Assembly: GCF_042665545.1 (NCBI RefSeq)
Contig: NZ_JBHTCM010000025.1
Coordinates: 1 to 64,000 of the forward strand
Source of the DNA: Rhodocista pekingensis
GTDB taxonomy: Bacteria > Pseudomonadota > Alphaproteobacteria > Azospirillales > Azospirillaceae
Direction of reading: 5' to 3'
Length of the DNA: 64,000 nt
Below the pieces are notes generated by a model, which was not told the DNA's origin, did no database searches, and worked only from the letters and a program-made list of their open reading frames with translations. The stretch's first letter is position 1. Each line of letters begins with the position of its first letter. Shown in pieces: positions 37,249 to 46,628 of the stretch. The position numbers and the translations under genes were made by a program.

Positions 37249-38454
37249 ATGACCGCCACGACAGCCCCCGGCGCCACGCCCGTCCCGGCGCCGAAGAAGT
37301 CCGTCACCCTGTCCGGCGTCGTCGCCGGCAACACCGCCCTGTGCAGCGTCGGGCGCAGCGGCAACGACCTGCACTACCGCGGCTACGACATCCTGGAGCT
37401 GGCCGCCCGCTGCGACTTCGAGGAGGTCGCGCACCTGCTGGTCCATGGCAGCCTGCCGACCCTGATCCAGTACAAGGCGTACAAGGCGAAGCTGCGCGGT
37501 CTGCGCGGCCTGCCGGCGGCGGTGAAGCGGACGCTGGAGACGCTTCCCGCCGCCGCACACCCGATGGACGTGCTGCGCAGCGGCGTCTCCGCCCTGGGCT
37601 GCGTCCTGCCGGAAAGCCCCGACCACAACCCGGCCGGGGCGCGTGACATCGCCGACCGGCTGATGGCCTCGCTGGGGTCGATGCTGCTCTACTGGCACCA
37701 TTTCGCCCATCACGGCCGCACCATCGAGGTGGATACCGACGACGACAGCATCGCCGGCCATTTCCTGCACCTGTTGCACGGCGAGCGGCCGCCGCCGGAG
37801 TGGGTGCGGGCAATGCAGGTCTCCCTGATCCTCTATGCCGAGCATGAGTTCGCCGCCTCCACCTTCACCGCCCGCTCCATCGCGGGCACCGGCGCCGACC
37901 TCTATTCGGCCGTCACGGGCGCCATCGGCGCCCTGCGGGGGCCGAAGCACGGCGGTGCCAACGAGGCGGCGCTGGAGGTGCAGAAGCGCTATGCCGACCC
38001 CGACGAGGCGGAGGCGGACATCCGCCGCCGGGTGGCGGCAAAGGAGGTGGTGATCGGCTTCGGCCACCCCGTCTACACCATCGAGGACCCGCGCAACGCC
38101 GTCATCAAGCGGATCGCCCGCGATCTGGCGGAGGGCAGCGGTGAGACGGCCCTGTTCGAGATCGCCGAGCGCATCGAGGGCGTGATGGCGGCGAGCAAGC
38201 GCCTGTTCGCCAACCTGGACTGGTACAGCGCTGTCACCTATCACCAGATGGGGGTGCCGACGGCCATGTTCACGCCGCTGTTCGTCATCGCCCGCACCTC
38301 CGGCTGGGGCGCCCATGTCATCGAGCAGCGCCAGGACAACCGGCTGATCCGTCCGTCGGCCCACTATGTCGGACCGGAGAGCCGGTGCTTCGTGCCCCTG
38401 TCCGCCCGCCAGGGCACGGCATCGCCGGCCGCCGGCCGGGCGCCGGCGGCGTGA
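37249..38454 (+). CDS. prpC: 2-methylcitrate synthase
   Basis: Predicted 401 residues, 20 bases after prpD with a purine-rich ribosome site (GGAAGGAGG) before the ATG. It is a citrate-synthase-family protein with the catalytic histidines in GPKHGGANEAAL and GFGHPVYTIEDPR, and the catalytic aspartate in NLDWYSAVTYHQMG. HVIEQRQDNRLIRPSAHYVGP near the end is typical of the substrate and CoA site of methylcitrate synthases. It condenses propionyl-CoA with oxaloacetate. The methylcitrate rather than citrate role follows from its position between prpD and prpB. Confidence 0.92.
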   Translation: MTATTAPGATPVPAPKKSVTLSGVVAGNTALCSVGRSGNDLHYRGYDILELAARCDFEEVAHLLVHGSLPTLIQYKAYKAKLRGLRGLPAAVKRTLETLPAAAHPMDVLRSGVSALGCVLPESPDHNPAGARDIADRLMASLGSMLLYWHHFAHHGRTIEVDTDDDSIAGHFLHLLHGERPPPEWVRAMQVSLILYAEHEFAASTFTARSIAGTGADLYSAVTGAIGALRGPKHGGANEAALEVQKRYADPDEAEADIRRRVAAKEVVIGFGHPVYTIEDPRNAVIKRIARDLAEGSGETALFEIAERIEGVMAASKRLFANLDWYSAVTYHQMGVPTAMFTPLFVIARTSGWGAHVIEQRQDNRLIRPSAHYVGPESRCFVPLSARQGTASPAAGRAPAA

Positions 38455-38464
38455 GGGGGCGGCC

Positions 38465-39385
38465 ATGTCCTGCTACGGCACGATGCCCTATCTGATCGCC
38501 ACCGACCTGCCGCCGACCCCGCCGGGCGACCGTTTCCGCGCCCTGCTGGCCCGGCCGGGCATCCTGCGCCTGCCGGGGGCGCACAACGGGATGGCGGCGT
38601 TGCAGGCGATGGCGGCGGGGTTCGACGGGCTCTACCTGTCCGGGGCAGCGATGACCGCCTCCATGGGGCTGCCGGACCTGGGCCTCATCACCCTGGAGGA
38701 GGTCGCCTTCTTCATCCGTCAGGTCGCCCGCGCCAGCGGCCTGCCGGTGCTGGTGGACGGCGACACCGGCTATGGCGAGGTGCTGAACGTCATGCGCATG
38801 GTCCGCGTCTTCGAGGAGGCGGGGGCGGCGGCGGTGCATCTGGAGGACCAGGTGCTGCCGAAGAAGTGCGGCCACCTGAACGACAAGCGGCTGGTCCCGC
38901 CGGCGGAGATGGCGGCCAAGGTGGCGGCCGCGGCGAAGGCGCGGCGGCATCTCTACCTGATCGCCCGCACCGACGCCGCCGCGTCGGAGGGGCTGGAGGG
39001 CGCGGTCACCCGCGCGAAGCTCTATCTGGAGGCCGGGGCGGACGCGATCTTCCCCGAGGCGCTGACCAGCGCCGAGATGTTCCGCGAGTTCGCCCGCCGG
39101 ATGCCCGGCGTGCCGCTGCTCGCCAACATGACGGAGTTCGGGCGCACCCCGGTCTTCACCGCCGGCGAGTTCGAGGCGATGGGCTACCGCATGGTGATCT
39201 GGCCGGTCAGCAGCCTGCGCGTCGCCAACAAGGCGCAGGAACGGCTCTATGCCACGCTGGCGCGCACCGGCTCGACGGAGGCGATGCTGCCCGATATGCA
39301 GACCCGGGCGGAGCTTTACGCCACCATCGCCTATCACGACTACGAGGCGCTGGACGCCTCCATCGGGCGGACGGTGCTGCCCTGA
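38465..39385 (+). CDS. prpB: 2-methylisocitrate lyase
   Basis: Predicted 306 residues from the ATG at 38465, ten bases after prpC. It is a PEP mutase/isocitrate lyase superfamily TIM barrel with the active-site motif KKCGH (about residues 136-140), the metal-binding VLVDGDTGYGE, VHLEDQ, and YLIARTDA. It cleaves 2-methylisocitrate to succinate and pyruvate, ending the cycle. It is the last gene of the operon and is followed by a clear hairpin terminator. No prpE (propionyl-CoA synthetase) is present, so propionyl-CoA must be made elsewhere or arise from odd-chain or branched substrates. Confidence 0.93.
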   Translation: MSCYGTMPYLIATDLPPTPPGDRFRALLARPGILRLPGAHNGMAALQAMAAGFDGLYLSGAAMTASMGLPDLGLITLEEVAFFIRQVARASGLPVLVDGDTGYGEVLNVMRMVRVFEEAGAAAVHLEDQVLPKKCGHLNDKRLVPPAEMAAKVAAAAKARRHLYLIARTDAAASEGLEGAVTRAKLYLEAGADAIFPEALTSAEMFREFARRMPGVPLLANMTEFGRTPVFTAGEFEAMGYRMVIWPVSSLRVANKAQERLYATLARTGSTEAMLPDMQTRAELYATIAYHDYEALDASIGRTVLP

Positions 39386-39395
39386 AGACGGGCCG

Positions 39396-39421
39396 GGGGC
39401 CGGAGGCGTGCCGGCCCCTTT
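39396..39421 (+). terminator. Rho-independent terminator after prpB
   Basis: GGGGCCGG (39396-39403) pairs with CCGGCCCC (39411-39418) across a seven-base loop and is followed by TTT. It lies 11 bases after the prpB stop and before the convergent phytochrome gene. Confidence 0.75.
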
Positions 39422-39442
39422 CCCGTCAGCGCCCCAGCCCGG

Positions 39443-42163
39443 TCAGCCGTGCCATTGCAGCCGCCAGGACGGCAGCGTGATCCGCAGGGTCGTGCCCTGG
39501 CCGTAGCGGCTGCGTAAGGAGACGCGCCCGCCATGCGCCTCCATCAGGGCGCGGACGATGGAGAGGCCCAGGCCCGTGCCCTCCGTGCTGCGGGTATAGA
39601 CGTTCCCGGCGCGGAAGAAGGGCTCGAAGACGTGCTCCATGTCGGCCTCGGCGATGCCGATGCCGGTGTCGCTGATCTCCAGCCAGAGGTCTTCCCCGTC
39701 GTGGCCGCCCAGCACGACGCTGACCTGACCGCCGGGCGGGGTGAATTTCACGGCGTTGGAAAGCAGATTCAGCAGGATCTGACGGACCGCCCGCGCCTCC
39801 ATGTCCAGCAGGATGCGGTAGGGCGGTTCCTCCCAGACGACGGAGATGGTGCGCGCGCGGGCCTGGTCTTCGATCATGCGCAGGGCCTGGCGGATCTCGT
39901 CGTTCAGGCAGACGGGGGCATCGGCCGCTGCCGCGGCGCCCGGCTGCATCCGGCCCAGCGTCAGGATGTCGTTGATCAGGTCCAGCAGGTGGCGGCCGGC
40001 GTTCAGGATGTCGGCCGCGTATTCCTGGTAGCGGTTGTCGCCCACCGGCCCGAAGGTCTGCATCTGGATCATCTCGCTGAAGCCGATGATGGCGTTCAGC
40101 GGGGTCCGCAGCTCGTGGCTGGCGGCGGCGATGAACTTGCGCTGCTGTTCCATGGCGCTGATGGCCTGCTGCCGGGCCGCCATCAGGGCTTCCTCGGCCT
40201 GCTTGTAGGCCGTGACATCGTAGAGGCAGATCAGCGCCAGCTTCGCCCCGCCGCTCTCGCCCTGCGCGTTGAAGACGGTCCGGCGGTCGAAGGAGAACCA
40301 GCGTCGGCCGCGTCGGGAGGACCAGACCTCCCGCGTCATGGGGAAATCGGTGAAGCCGGGATCGGCCAGCTCCGGTGGCAGGCCGAAGGTTTCCAGGAAC
40401 GTCTCCAGCCGGTGCGGCAGGCGCTTGTCCCCGGAGATGCCGAACACGTCGCGGAACAGCCGGTTGACGGCGTGGACCTTCATCTCGTCATCGTCGCGGA
40501 TGCTGGCCACCAGGACGATGCCGTCGAGCAGCACGTCCAGGATCTCCCGGCGGACCTGCTTCTCCCCGCCCAGGCGACGAGACACCCGCTCGATCTCGCG
40601 GGCCATCGCGTCCGGGTTGCCGGCCTGGTCAGCGGCGAGCAGGTGGCCGACATCCGCGATCAGCCGGATGTCGGAGCGGCGCCAGGGCCGCGTGTGGCCG
40701 CGGAGCTGCTGCTTCCACAGCTCGAAACTCTTGCGCGGGCTCAGCCGGCCTTTGGCCGGGTCCCATTCGACCGGCTTGTCGGGATTGCCGCCCCAGTTGA
40801 CCGTGCCCCCCACCTCCCCGGCGAAGGCGGCGATCAGCACCGGCCCGTCGGGATCGACAAGGTGGGCGATGCAGCCGCTGGCCGCCGGACCGGGGGCCGG
40901 CAGGGCCGGCACGTCGCGGCCCAGGCATTCGGAGACGAAGGATGCGCCCCCCGCACCGTCGGCCAGGATGCGGGCGAACTGGCGCAGCCAGTCCGCTTCG
41001 GGCACCGCCCCTGTGGAGAGCACGCTGCGGCCTGCCACCAGGGCCACGCCGTCGGCGTCGATGGCGTTCAGCAGCCCCTGCCGGGACAGGATGATGTCCT
41101 CCAGCGGGCTGCGGGAGCGGGCGACGACCCGTTGCAGCCGGGCGAACTGCCGGGCGGCCTGCCGCGTCGCCTGGGCGTCGAGGCGCCGGGTCGAGGTGCG
41201 GATCGACCGGGCCAGGGCGTCCGCGACCCGACAGATCCGCTGCTGGCGGTCAGGGTCGAGCCAGAAGGGCTGGGTATGGTGGCAGGCGATCAGGCCCCAG
41301 AGCGCCCCGTCCACGATGACGGACAGGGTCAGGCTGGCCGTCACGCCCATGTTGGCGAGGTATTCGATATGGACCGGGGAGAGGGAGCGCAGATGCGCCA
41401 GCCCCAGATCCAGCGGCTGCCCTGTCTGCGGATTCAGCAGCGGCTCGATCGGCACGGGCAGGCTGTGGATGTCCACGACCTGCCGCAGCCGGGCCTCCAG
41501 GTAGAGGCGCCGGGCCTGCGCCGGGATGTCCGACGCGGGATAGCGCAGACCGAGATAGCTGGCCATCGACCGTGACCGCGCCTCGGCCACCACCTCCCCG
41601 GTCATGTCGGGATGGAACATGTAGACCATCACCCGGTCGTAGCCGGCGACGGCCTGCACCATGTCCGCCGCATCCTGGCAGGCTCGGTAGAGGTTCCGCT
41701 CGTGCAGGATGCGCGCCAGGGCCGGTCGGTCGTCGGGCGCGGCGGGCGCCGGCGCCACCGCGTCCGCGCGCTCCATCTCCAGGATGGTCATGCCGCCGCG
41801 CCGGTGGGCCCGCAGCCAGACGGTCAGGCCGGTCCGGGCGATACGGTGGCGGCGCACCTTCAGCGGCGGCTTCTCCTCGGAGTCCGCCGCTGCGGACTCC
41901 GCCCAGGCGGCGATGCCCCGCCCGACGAGACCGGCGAGCGGCCGGTTCAGTGCCTCGGCAGGGAGAAAACCCAGGAATTCCTGAAGGTTGGAGCTGCATT
42001 GCCGGACCATGCCGGCGCCGTCGGCGGCCAGCAGGGCACCATGCGATTGTATGTTGCCGAGGATATGGATCGGCTCCCGCGCGCAGGCGTCGAGGTTGAT
42101 CCTGCCGACCTGGTCAATCACGTCCACCAAAAGATCCCCAAACGTCCAAGCCGGCCCGCGCAT
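39443..42163 (-). CDS. Bacteriophytochrome histidine kinase
   Basis: Predicted 906 residues. Order: PAS (N-terminus to ~125), GAF (~145-320), PHY (~335-520), PAS (~540-660), HisKA, HATPase_c. The biliverdin-binding cysteine is present as Cys27 in LDACAREPIHILGNIQSHG. The GAF has PASDIP with Asp212 and the conserved SPVHIEYL and WGLIACHH histidines. The PHY tongue has VNWGG and PRKSF. The kinase has SHELRTPLNAIIGFSEM with the phosphoacceptor His, and the ATP site GTGLGLSIVR. All key chromophore residues are intact, so a functional red/far-red sensor is expected. No receiver domain and no haem oxygenase gene are nearby, so chromophore supply and the response regulator are encoded elsewhere. It is transcribed away from the UDP-sugar gene on the same strand. 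Confidence 0.92.
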   Translation of the reverse strand: MRGPAWTFGDLLVDVIDQVGRINLDACAREPIHILGNIQSHGALLAADGAGMVRQCSSNLQEFLGFLPAEALNRPLAGLVGRGIAAWAESAAADSEEKPPLKVRRHRIARTGLTVWLRAHRRGGMTILEMERADAVAPAPAAPDDRPALARILHERNLYRACQDAADMVQAVAGYDRVMVYMFHPDMTGEVVAEARSRSMASYLGLRYPASDIPAQARRLYLEARLRQVVDIHSLPVPIEPLLNPQTGQPLDLGLAHLRSLSPVHIEYLANMGVTASLTLSVIVDGALWGLIACHHTQPFWLDPDRQQRICRVADALARSIRTSTRRLDAQATRQAARQFARLQRVVARSRSPLEDIILSRQGLLNAIDADGVALVAGRSVLSTGAVPEADWLRQFARILADGAGGASFVSECLGRDVPALPAPGPAASGCIAHLVDPDGPVLIAAFAGEVGGTVNWGGNPDKPVEWDPAKGRLSPRKSFELWKQQLRGHTRPWRRSDIRLIADVGHLLAADQAGNPDAMAREIERVSRRLGGEKQVRREILDVLLDGIVLVASIRDDDEMKVHAVNRLFRDVFGISGDKRLPHRLETFLETFGLPPELADPGFTDFPMTREVWSSRRGRRWFSFDRRTVFNAQGESGGAKLALICLYDVTAYKQAEEALMAARQQAISAMEQQRKFIAAASHELRTPLNAIIGFSEMIQMQTFGPVGDNRYQEYAADILNAGRHLLDLINDILTLGRMQPGAAAAADAPVCLNDEIRQALRMIEDQARARTISVVWEEPPYRILLDMEARAVRQILLNLLSNAVKFTPPGGQVSVVLGGHDGEDLWLEISDTGIGIAEADMEHVFEPFFRAGNVYTRSTEGTGLGLSIVRALMEAHGGRVSLRSRYGQGTTLRITLPSWRLQWHG

Positions 42164-42304
42164 GCCTTAGCATGCTGTCATAAAAGAGGACCGCTGCAAA
42201 CCGCAGGTGCGTCACACCGGCCCCGGACGGGAATCGTGGGGTCGCGCCTCCCGCCGCGAACCGCGGCGAAGGGGCAGGCATTCAACGATCGGTGGAGGGT
42301 TCTG

Positions 42305-43276
<972 letters not shown>

Positions 43277-43911
43277 GATGCCGACCGCCCTTCCCTGCCC
43301 GCTGCCAGCCTTGTCGCGGCAAGGCCACCATCCGCCCTGTGCCGGAGGAGCCCTGGGCCGCGAGGCCGCCGGTTATGACTGTGCCATGAACACCGCCGGC
43401 GGCGGGCCGGACCAGCGCCACCCGGGCCTCACACATCGGAGCCATGCTGGATGCACCGTCCGGGGGAGCCGCTACGCCTTCCGCATGGTGGCGGCCCGCT
43501 GAACAGATGCGCCTGGCTGTCCGATGTCCCTGATCCACCGAACCGGCGCCAAGGGCCGCCCCTGAAACCCGCAGCAGGCCTGGGGGGACGGAGTCCGGCA
43601 CGAGGCCGGGACGTTGTTTCGGTGACGTTCGCCAGCCGGCCGACGTTGGAACGGGGACACGGCGGGACGCCCGGCCGGCCCCCGCCAATGCCCCGGAAAT
43701 GCCCGCAGGACAAGGATTCCGGGCGGATTCCTGGACCCTGAATCCAGGACCTAGGACATCCGGCCCTGGTGAGGATTCGGCGCCTCGGCAGGGCGCTTGT
43801 GCGCCGTGTCTCCGTTCCCCCTCCGGCCCTGTCGCTGGGTCGTGGCTGGGACTTCCGGATCGATAGAACGGCCCGTTGACACCTGCGCGACGGTCACGGT
43901 CCAATGGGCGC
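43277..43911. other. Non-coding region with outlying iteron-like copies
   Basis: About 635 bases with no convincing gene. It contains two minus-oriented copies of the origin repeat: 43609-43626 (GGACGTTGTTTCGGTGAC) and a degenerate one at 43641-43658 (CGACGTTGGAACGGGGAC). This ties it to the replication region downstream. Long ORFs crossing it lack family similarity. Confidence 0.5.
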
Positions 43912-44889
43912 ATGAACGCCGACTCGTTTCCACGGGGGATGCGTCCCCGGTTCGACGTCCAGTCGACACGGCTGGCGACCGGGGGCCGTGTGGCGCGGCA
44001 GGAAAGGCGGTCCTTTTCGCCCAGGGCGATCTACCGCCGTCTCCTGGACGATCTCAAACGCCTGCATGCCATGCTGGCCGAGCTGGAGAGCCTCTGTGAC
44101 CAGGGCCGGATCGATCCGGACCGGCCGGAAGCGCCTTTCATGGCGCTGCACCGCTTCAAGGCTCTGAGCCCCCTCTTCGAGGAGGTCGAGTTCTTCATCG
44201 CCGTGACCGCCACCCATGCCGACGGTCTGGAAGCGCGTAAGCGCCGCAATGCAGAGGCTCAGCTCGACCTGTTGCGCCGGCGCCTCGCCCGGCTGCACCT
44301 GGAGAGCGTGGCGCCCCTTCTGCGTCTGCTGGAGGAGAAACACGCGCCCCTTCCGATCGGCACCCGTTATGTGCTCGGCCGGTGGCTCTCCGAGCTTGAC
44401 CGGATGCAACAGGATCTCACGCTTCCCTGTTCGGAAACGGATCCCGACAGCCCTGTGCTCGACTCCTTGCTGGCAGAGGTACGGCGGCTTTCTCTCAGCC
44501 TCCATGACCGGGCTCCGGATCTGCCGGATTTCAGCATGGTCGGGGATGCGCCCGCGGCCCTCCCCTCCTTTTCTTCTCCGTCCCGTCGTCTTCCCCTTTC
44601 GACCCCTTCTTCTGCGCATCCGCTAGCGGCCCATCCACGGGTCCATCTGGTTCTCCAGCGCCGGGAGGGTCGTCTTTTCGTCGATGGCCCCCGATCCGGT
44701 CCCCTGATGGCCGAGATCCATCGGCTGGGTCTGGGTGATGCCCTGGCCGGGGTCTTCGGTATCCGGCCGGCGGTTCTGCCCATGCTTCTGAACGGTCACG
44801 ATCCGCTTCCGGCTGATCGGCTGGATTCCGTCGTCGCCTTCCTGCGCGAGGCTCTCGGGGAGCAGGGCTTCGATCTGGTCTCCCCCTGA
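43912..44889 (+). CDS. Hypothetical protein next to the replication origin
   Basis: Predicted 325 residues from the ATG at 43912; a TTG at 43876 would add 12. The protein is soluble and largely helical. The N-terminal half is rich in leucine and arginine heptads (AIYRRLLDDLKRLHAMLAELESL, EARKRRNAEAQLDLLRRRLARLHLE) that suggest a coiled coil. A Ser/Pro-rich linker (~220-250) follows, then a C-terminal alpha/beta part (VHLVLQRREGRLFVDGP ... LMAEIHRLGLGDALAGVFG). I recognise no family. It lies between iteron-like copies and directly before the origin, so a role in replicon maintenance is possible but unproven. G+C and codon use look like the neighbours. Confidence 0.6.
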   Translation: MNADSFPRGMRPRFDVQSTRLATGGRVARQERRSFSPRAIYRRLLDDLKRLHAMLAELESLCDQGRIDPDRPEAPFMALHRFKALSPLFEEVEFFIAVTATHADGLEARKRRNAEAQLDLLRRRLARLHLESVAPLLRLLEEKHAPLPIGTRYVLGRWLSELDRMQQDLTLPCSETDPDSPVLDSLLAEVRRLSLSLHDRAPDLPDFSMVGDAPAALPSFSSPSRRLPLSTPSSAHPLAAHPRVHLVLQRREGRLFVDGPRSGPLMAEIHRLGLGDALAGVFGIRPAVLPMLLNGHDPLPADRLDSVVAFLREALGEQGFDLVSP

Positions 44890-44951
44890 TTCCGGCCGCA
44901 CCGCTTTTTCCGACCGGATTCGGGGTTTCAGTGACATTCCTTCCTGGGCGG

Positions 44952-44960
44952 TTTTCCACA
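44952..44960 (+). promoter_or_regulatory. DnaA box
   Basis: TTTTCCACA fits the consensus TTWTNCACA exactly. It is the only good match in the origin region; a weaker one on the other strand is at about 45554-45565 (CTTGTGGACAGC). Confidence 0.5.
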
Positions 44961-45256
44961 GGGGGGCGGGGATTCGTAGTTTCGGTGACAGCGCCGGCTC
45001 TCCCTTTCCTTCGCAGCCGAGTCGGACCCGGTAAAACCCGAGTCGCCAGCCCCTGGAACCCCTCCGGGTCCGCTGATTCGCGGTCCGGTGGGGATCGCTG
45101 CTGTGGTGCCCCGGGGGGCCTCCGGAACCCGCGAAACCCTGTCAAGCGTGCGGAGACGCGACCTGTTGAGCCTGTTAGATTCCGTTAGGGAGTTACAGTG
45201 TTTTCCAGTTACGGGCCGGAATCTGCCTCTGGAATCAAGCGGCTGTGGGCATTTCT

Positions 45257-45480
45257 GTCGCCCAAACCGCGAACGGGGGTCGCTGAAACTGCGAACCGGC
45301 GTGTCCATAACCCCGAACCCTGGTGCCTGAAGCAACGGACCGGCGTGCCCCATCCAACGATCCCGGATTCCGCGTCGCCGAACCAACGAACGGGCCGACC
45401 CCGCGGATTCCCGGCCCTGTCACCGTTCCAACGAAGGCGGGTCGCCGTTCCCCCGTGTCCATGTCACTGAAACAACGAGA
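45257..45480 (+). repeat. Iteron array (18-bp units, 22-bp period)
   Basis: Units begin at 45257, 45279, 45301, 45323, 45345, 45374, 45419, 45441 and 45463. The first five are exactly 22 bases apart, as are the last three, so they sit on one helix face every two turns. The best units are GTCGCTGAAACTGCGAAC, GTCGCCGAACCAACGAAC and GTCACTGAAACAACGAGA. The shared pattern is GTCRCYGAAMCAACGAAC. Units at 45301, 45345 and 45441 are degenerate. These are expected binding sites for the initiator encoded downstream. Confidence 0.85.
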
Positions 45481-45525
45481 TTCCGGCCCGGTGTCGGCGG
45501 TCCCGGAGGGCTCTGACCACCAAAT

Positions 45526-45640
45526 CTTCGTTGGTTCGGTGACGTTCGCACAATCGCTTGTGGACAGCCCGGAACGTCTCGACCCAAATTTCCCGGACCG
45601 CACATCCCCTTCCGTCCACTCCGTTCGTTGTTTCGGTGAC
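45526..45640 (-). repeat. Inverted iteron copies before the initiator gene
   Basis: Two copies in the opposite orientation to the main array lie at 45526-45543 (CTTCGTTGGTTCGGTGAC) and 45623-45640 (GTTCGTTGTTTCGGTGAC). The second is the exact reverse complement of the consensus. They lie 80-195 bases before the initiator start, where they could act as operators for autorepression or in handcuffing. Further minus-oriented copies are at 44918-44935 and 44972-44989. Confidence 0.75.
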
Positions 45641-45719
45641 GGGGGGTGGGGGTGGCCCCGTCGTCCCCCGGACCGTCGTCCCTGGGTGCCGACCCTGATG
45701 AAAACCGCAGAGTCGTTGG

Positions 45720-46628
45720 ATGGGTGACGTGATGAGGACCATCGAAGAGGCGCATCAGCTTTCCCTCCTCGACAGCCCGCTGATCGGCAGCGTCAAGAAT
45801 GAACGCTCGATCATGGTCTACAACTTCTTCGCCCTGACGAAGGAGAAGCGGCTGGACCCGATCCGTTATCAGGACGGCAAGGTCACGATCGAGGTCAAGG
45901 GCACCGACGCCGGCATCGCCACCATCTACGACAAGGAATTCCTGATCTACATCGCCTCGCTGATGGTCGATAAGATGAACCGCGGCGAGCCGGTGAGCCA
46001 GGTCTTCAGCTTCTCCGGCCACGATTTCTTCCGCGTCTGCCGCGTGTCCGCCGGGGGCAAGTCCTACGACCGCATCTCCGGGGCACTGGAACGGCTGCAA
46101 GGTACGCAGATCAAGACCAACATCGAGACGGGCGGTGAAGGCACGGACGAGTGGTTCAGCTGGCTGAAGTCGGCCAAGGCGGAATACCGCAAGAACACCA
46201 AGGGCGAGCGCGTCCTGAAGCGGATCACGGTGGAGCTGTGCGACTGGCTCTACCGCGCGATCCTCAAGGACAACCGGATGCTGACCTACGATCCGGCCTA
46301 TTTCGACCTGCCGCCGCTGGAAAAGCGCCTCTACGAGATGGCGCGTGCCCATTGCGGCAACCAGCCGGGGTTCAAGATCAATCTGGAGAAGCTGCGGCTG
46401 CGTGTCGGCGCGGAGACCGACCTGCGCCAGTTCCGCTACAAGCTGGCCAAGATCGCCGAGAAGAAGAGCCCCCTGCCCGAATACGGTTTCAAGCTGATCA
46501 ACGACCCGAATTCCGAGGGCGGCACCAAGGGCCAGCGCACCCAGCTCAAGAAGATCATGGTCGTGTTCTGGCGCATCGACCGCTGGCGCGAATACGACGT
46601 CAGCCGTTTCGAGACGCTGGAGGACTGA
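45720..46628 (+). CDS. repA: RPA-family replication initiator protein
   Basis: Predicted 302 residues from the ATG at 45720; an in-frame ATG at 45732 is also possible. The sequence matches the replication initiator protein A (RPA) family of alphaproteobacterial plasmids: SVKNERSIMVYNFFALTKEKRLDPIRYQDG, the ATIYDKEFLIYIASLMVDKMNRGE segment, the FFRVCRVSAGGKSYDRISGALERL winged-helix region, LPPLEKRLYEMARAHCG and MVVFWRIDRWREYD. It should bind the iterons just upstream and load the replication machinery. It overlaps the convergent DUF3445 gene by 29 bases at the 3' ends. No parAB partition genes lie within the window. Confidence 0.9.
   Translation: MGDVMRTIEEAHQLSLLDSPLIGSVKNERSIMVYNFFALTKEKRLDPIRYQDGKVTIEVKGTDAGIATIYDKEFLIYIASLMVDKMNRGEPVSQVFSFSGHDFFRVCRVSAGGKSYDRISGALERLQGTQIKTNIETGGEGTDEWFSWLKSAKAEYRKNTKGERVLKRITVELCDWLYRAILKDNRMLTYDPAYFDLPPLEKRLYEMARAHCGNQPGFKINLEKLRLRVGAETDLRQFRYKLAKIAEKKSPLPEYGFKLINDPNSEGGTKGQRTQLKKIMVVFWRIDRWREYDVSRFETLED

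Larger units (their letters stand above)
44890..45719. other. Probable iteron-type replication origin (oriV)
   Basis: The 830 bases between the hypothetical gene and the RPA initiator are non-coding. They hold a DnaA box (44952-44960, TTTTCCACA, fitting TTWTNCACA), nine direct iterons (45257-45480) and four minus-oriented copies. A locally AT-richer stretch lies at about 45165-45215 (gttagattccgttagg, cagtgttttccagttac) between the DnaA box and the array and could be the melting region. All elements of a plasmid-type origin lie together next to an initiator gene. Confidence 0.75.

Noticed and set aside
43876..43905. TTGACA at 43876 as a -35 box for the hypothetical gene.
   Set aside because: The only matching -10 is poor (TCCAAT at 18 bases) and the transcription start would leave almost no leader before the ATG at 43912.
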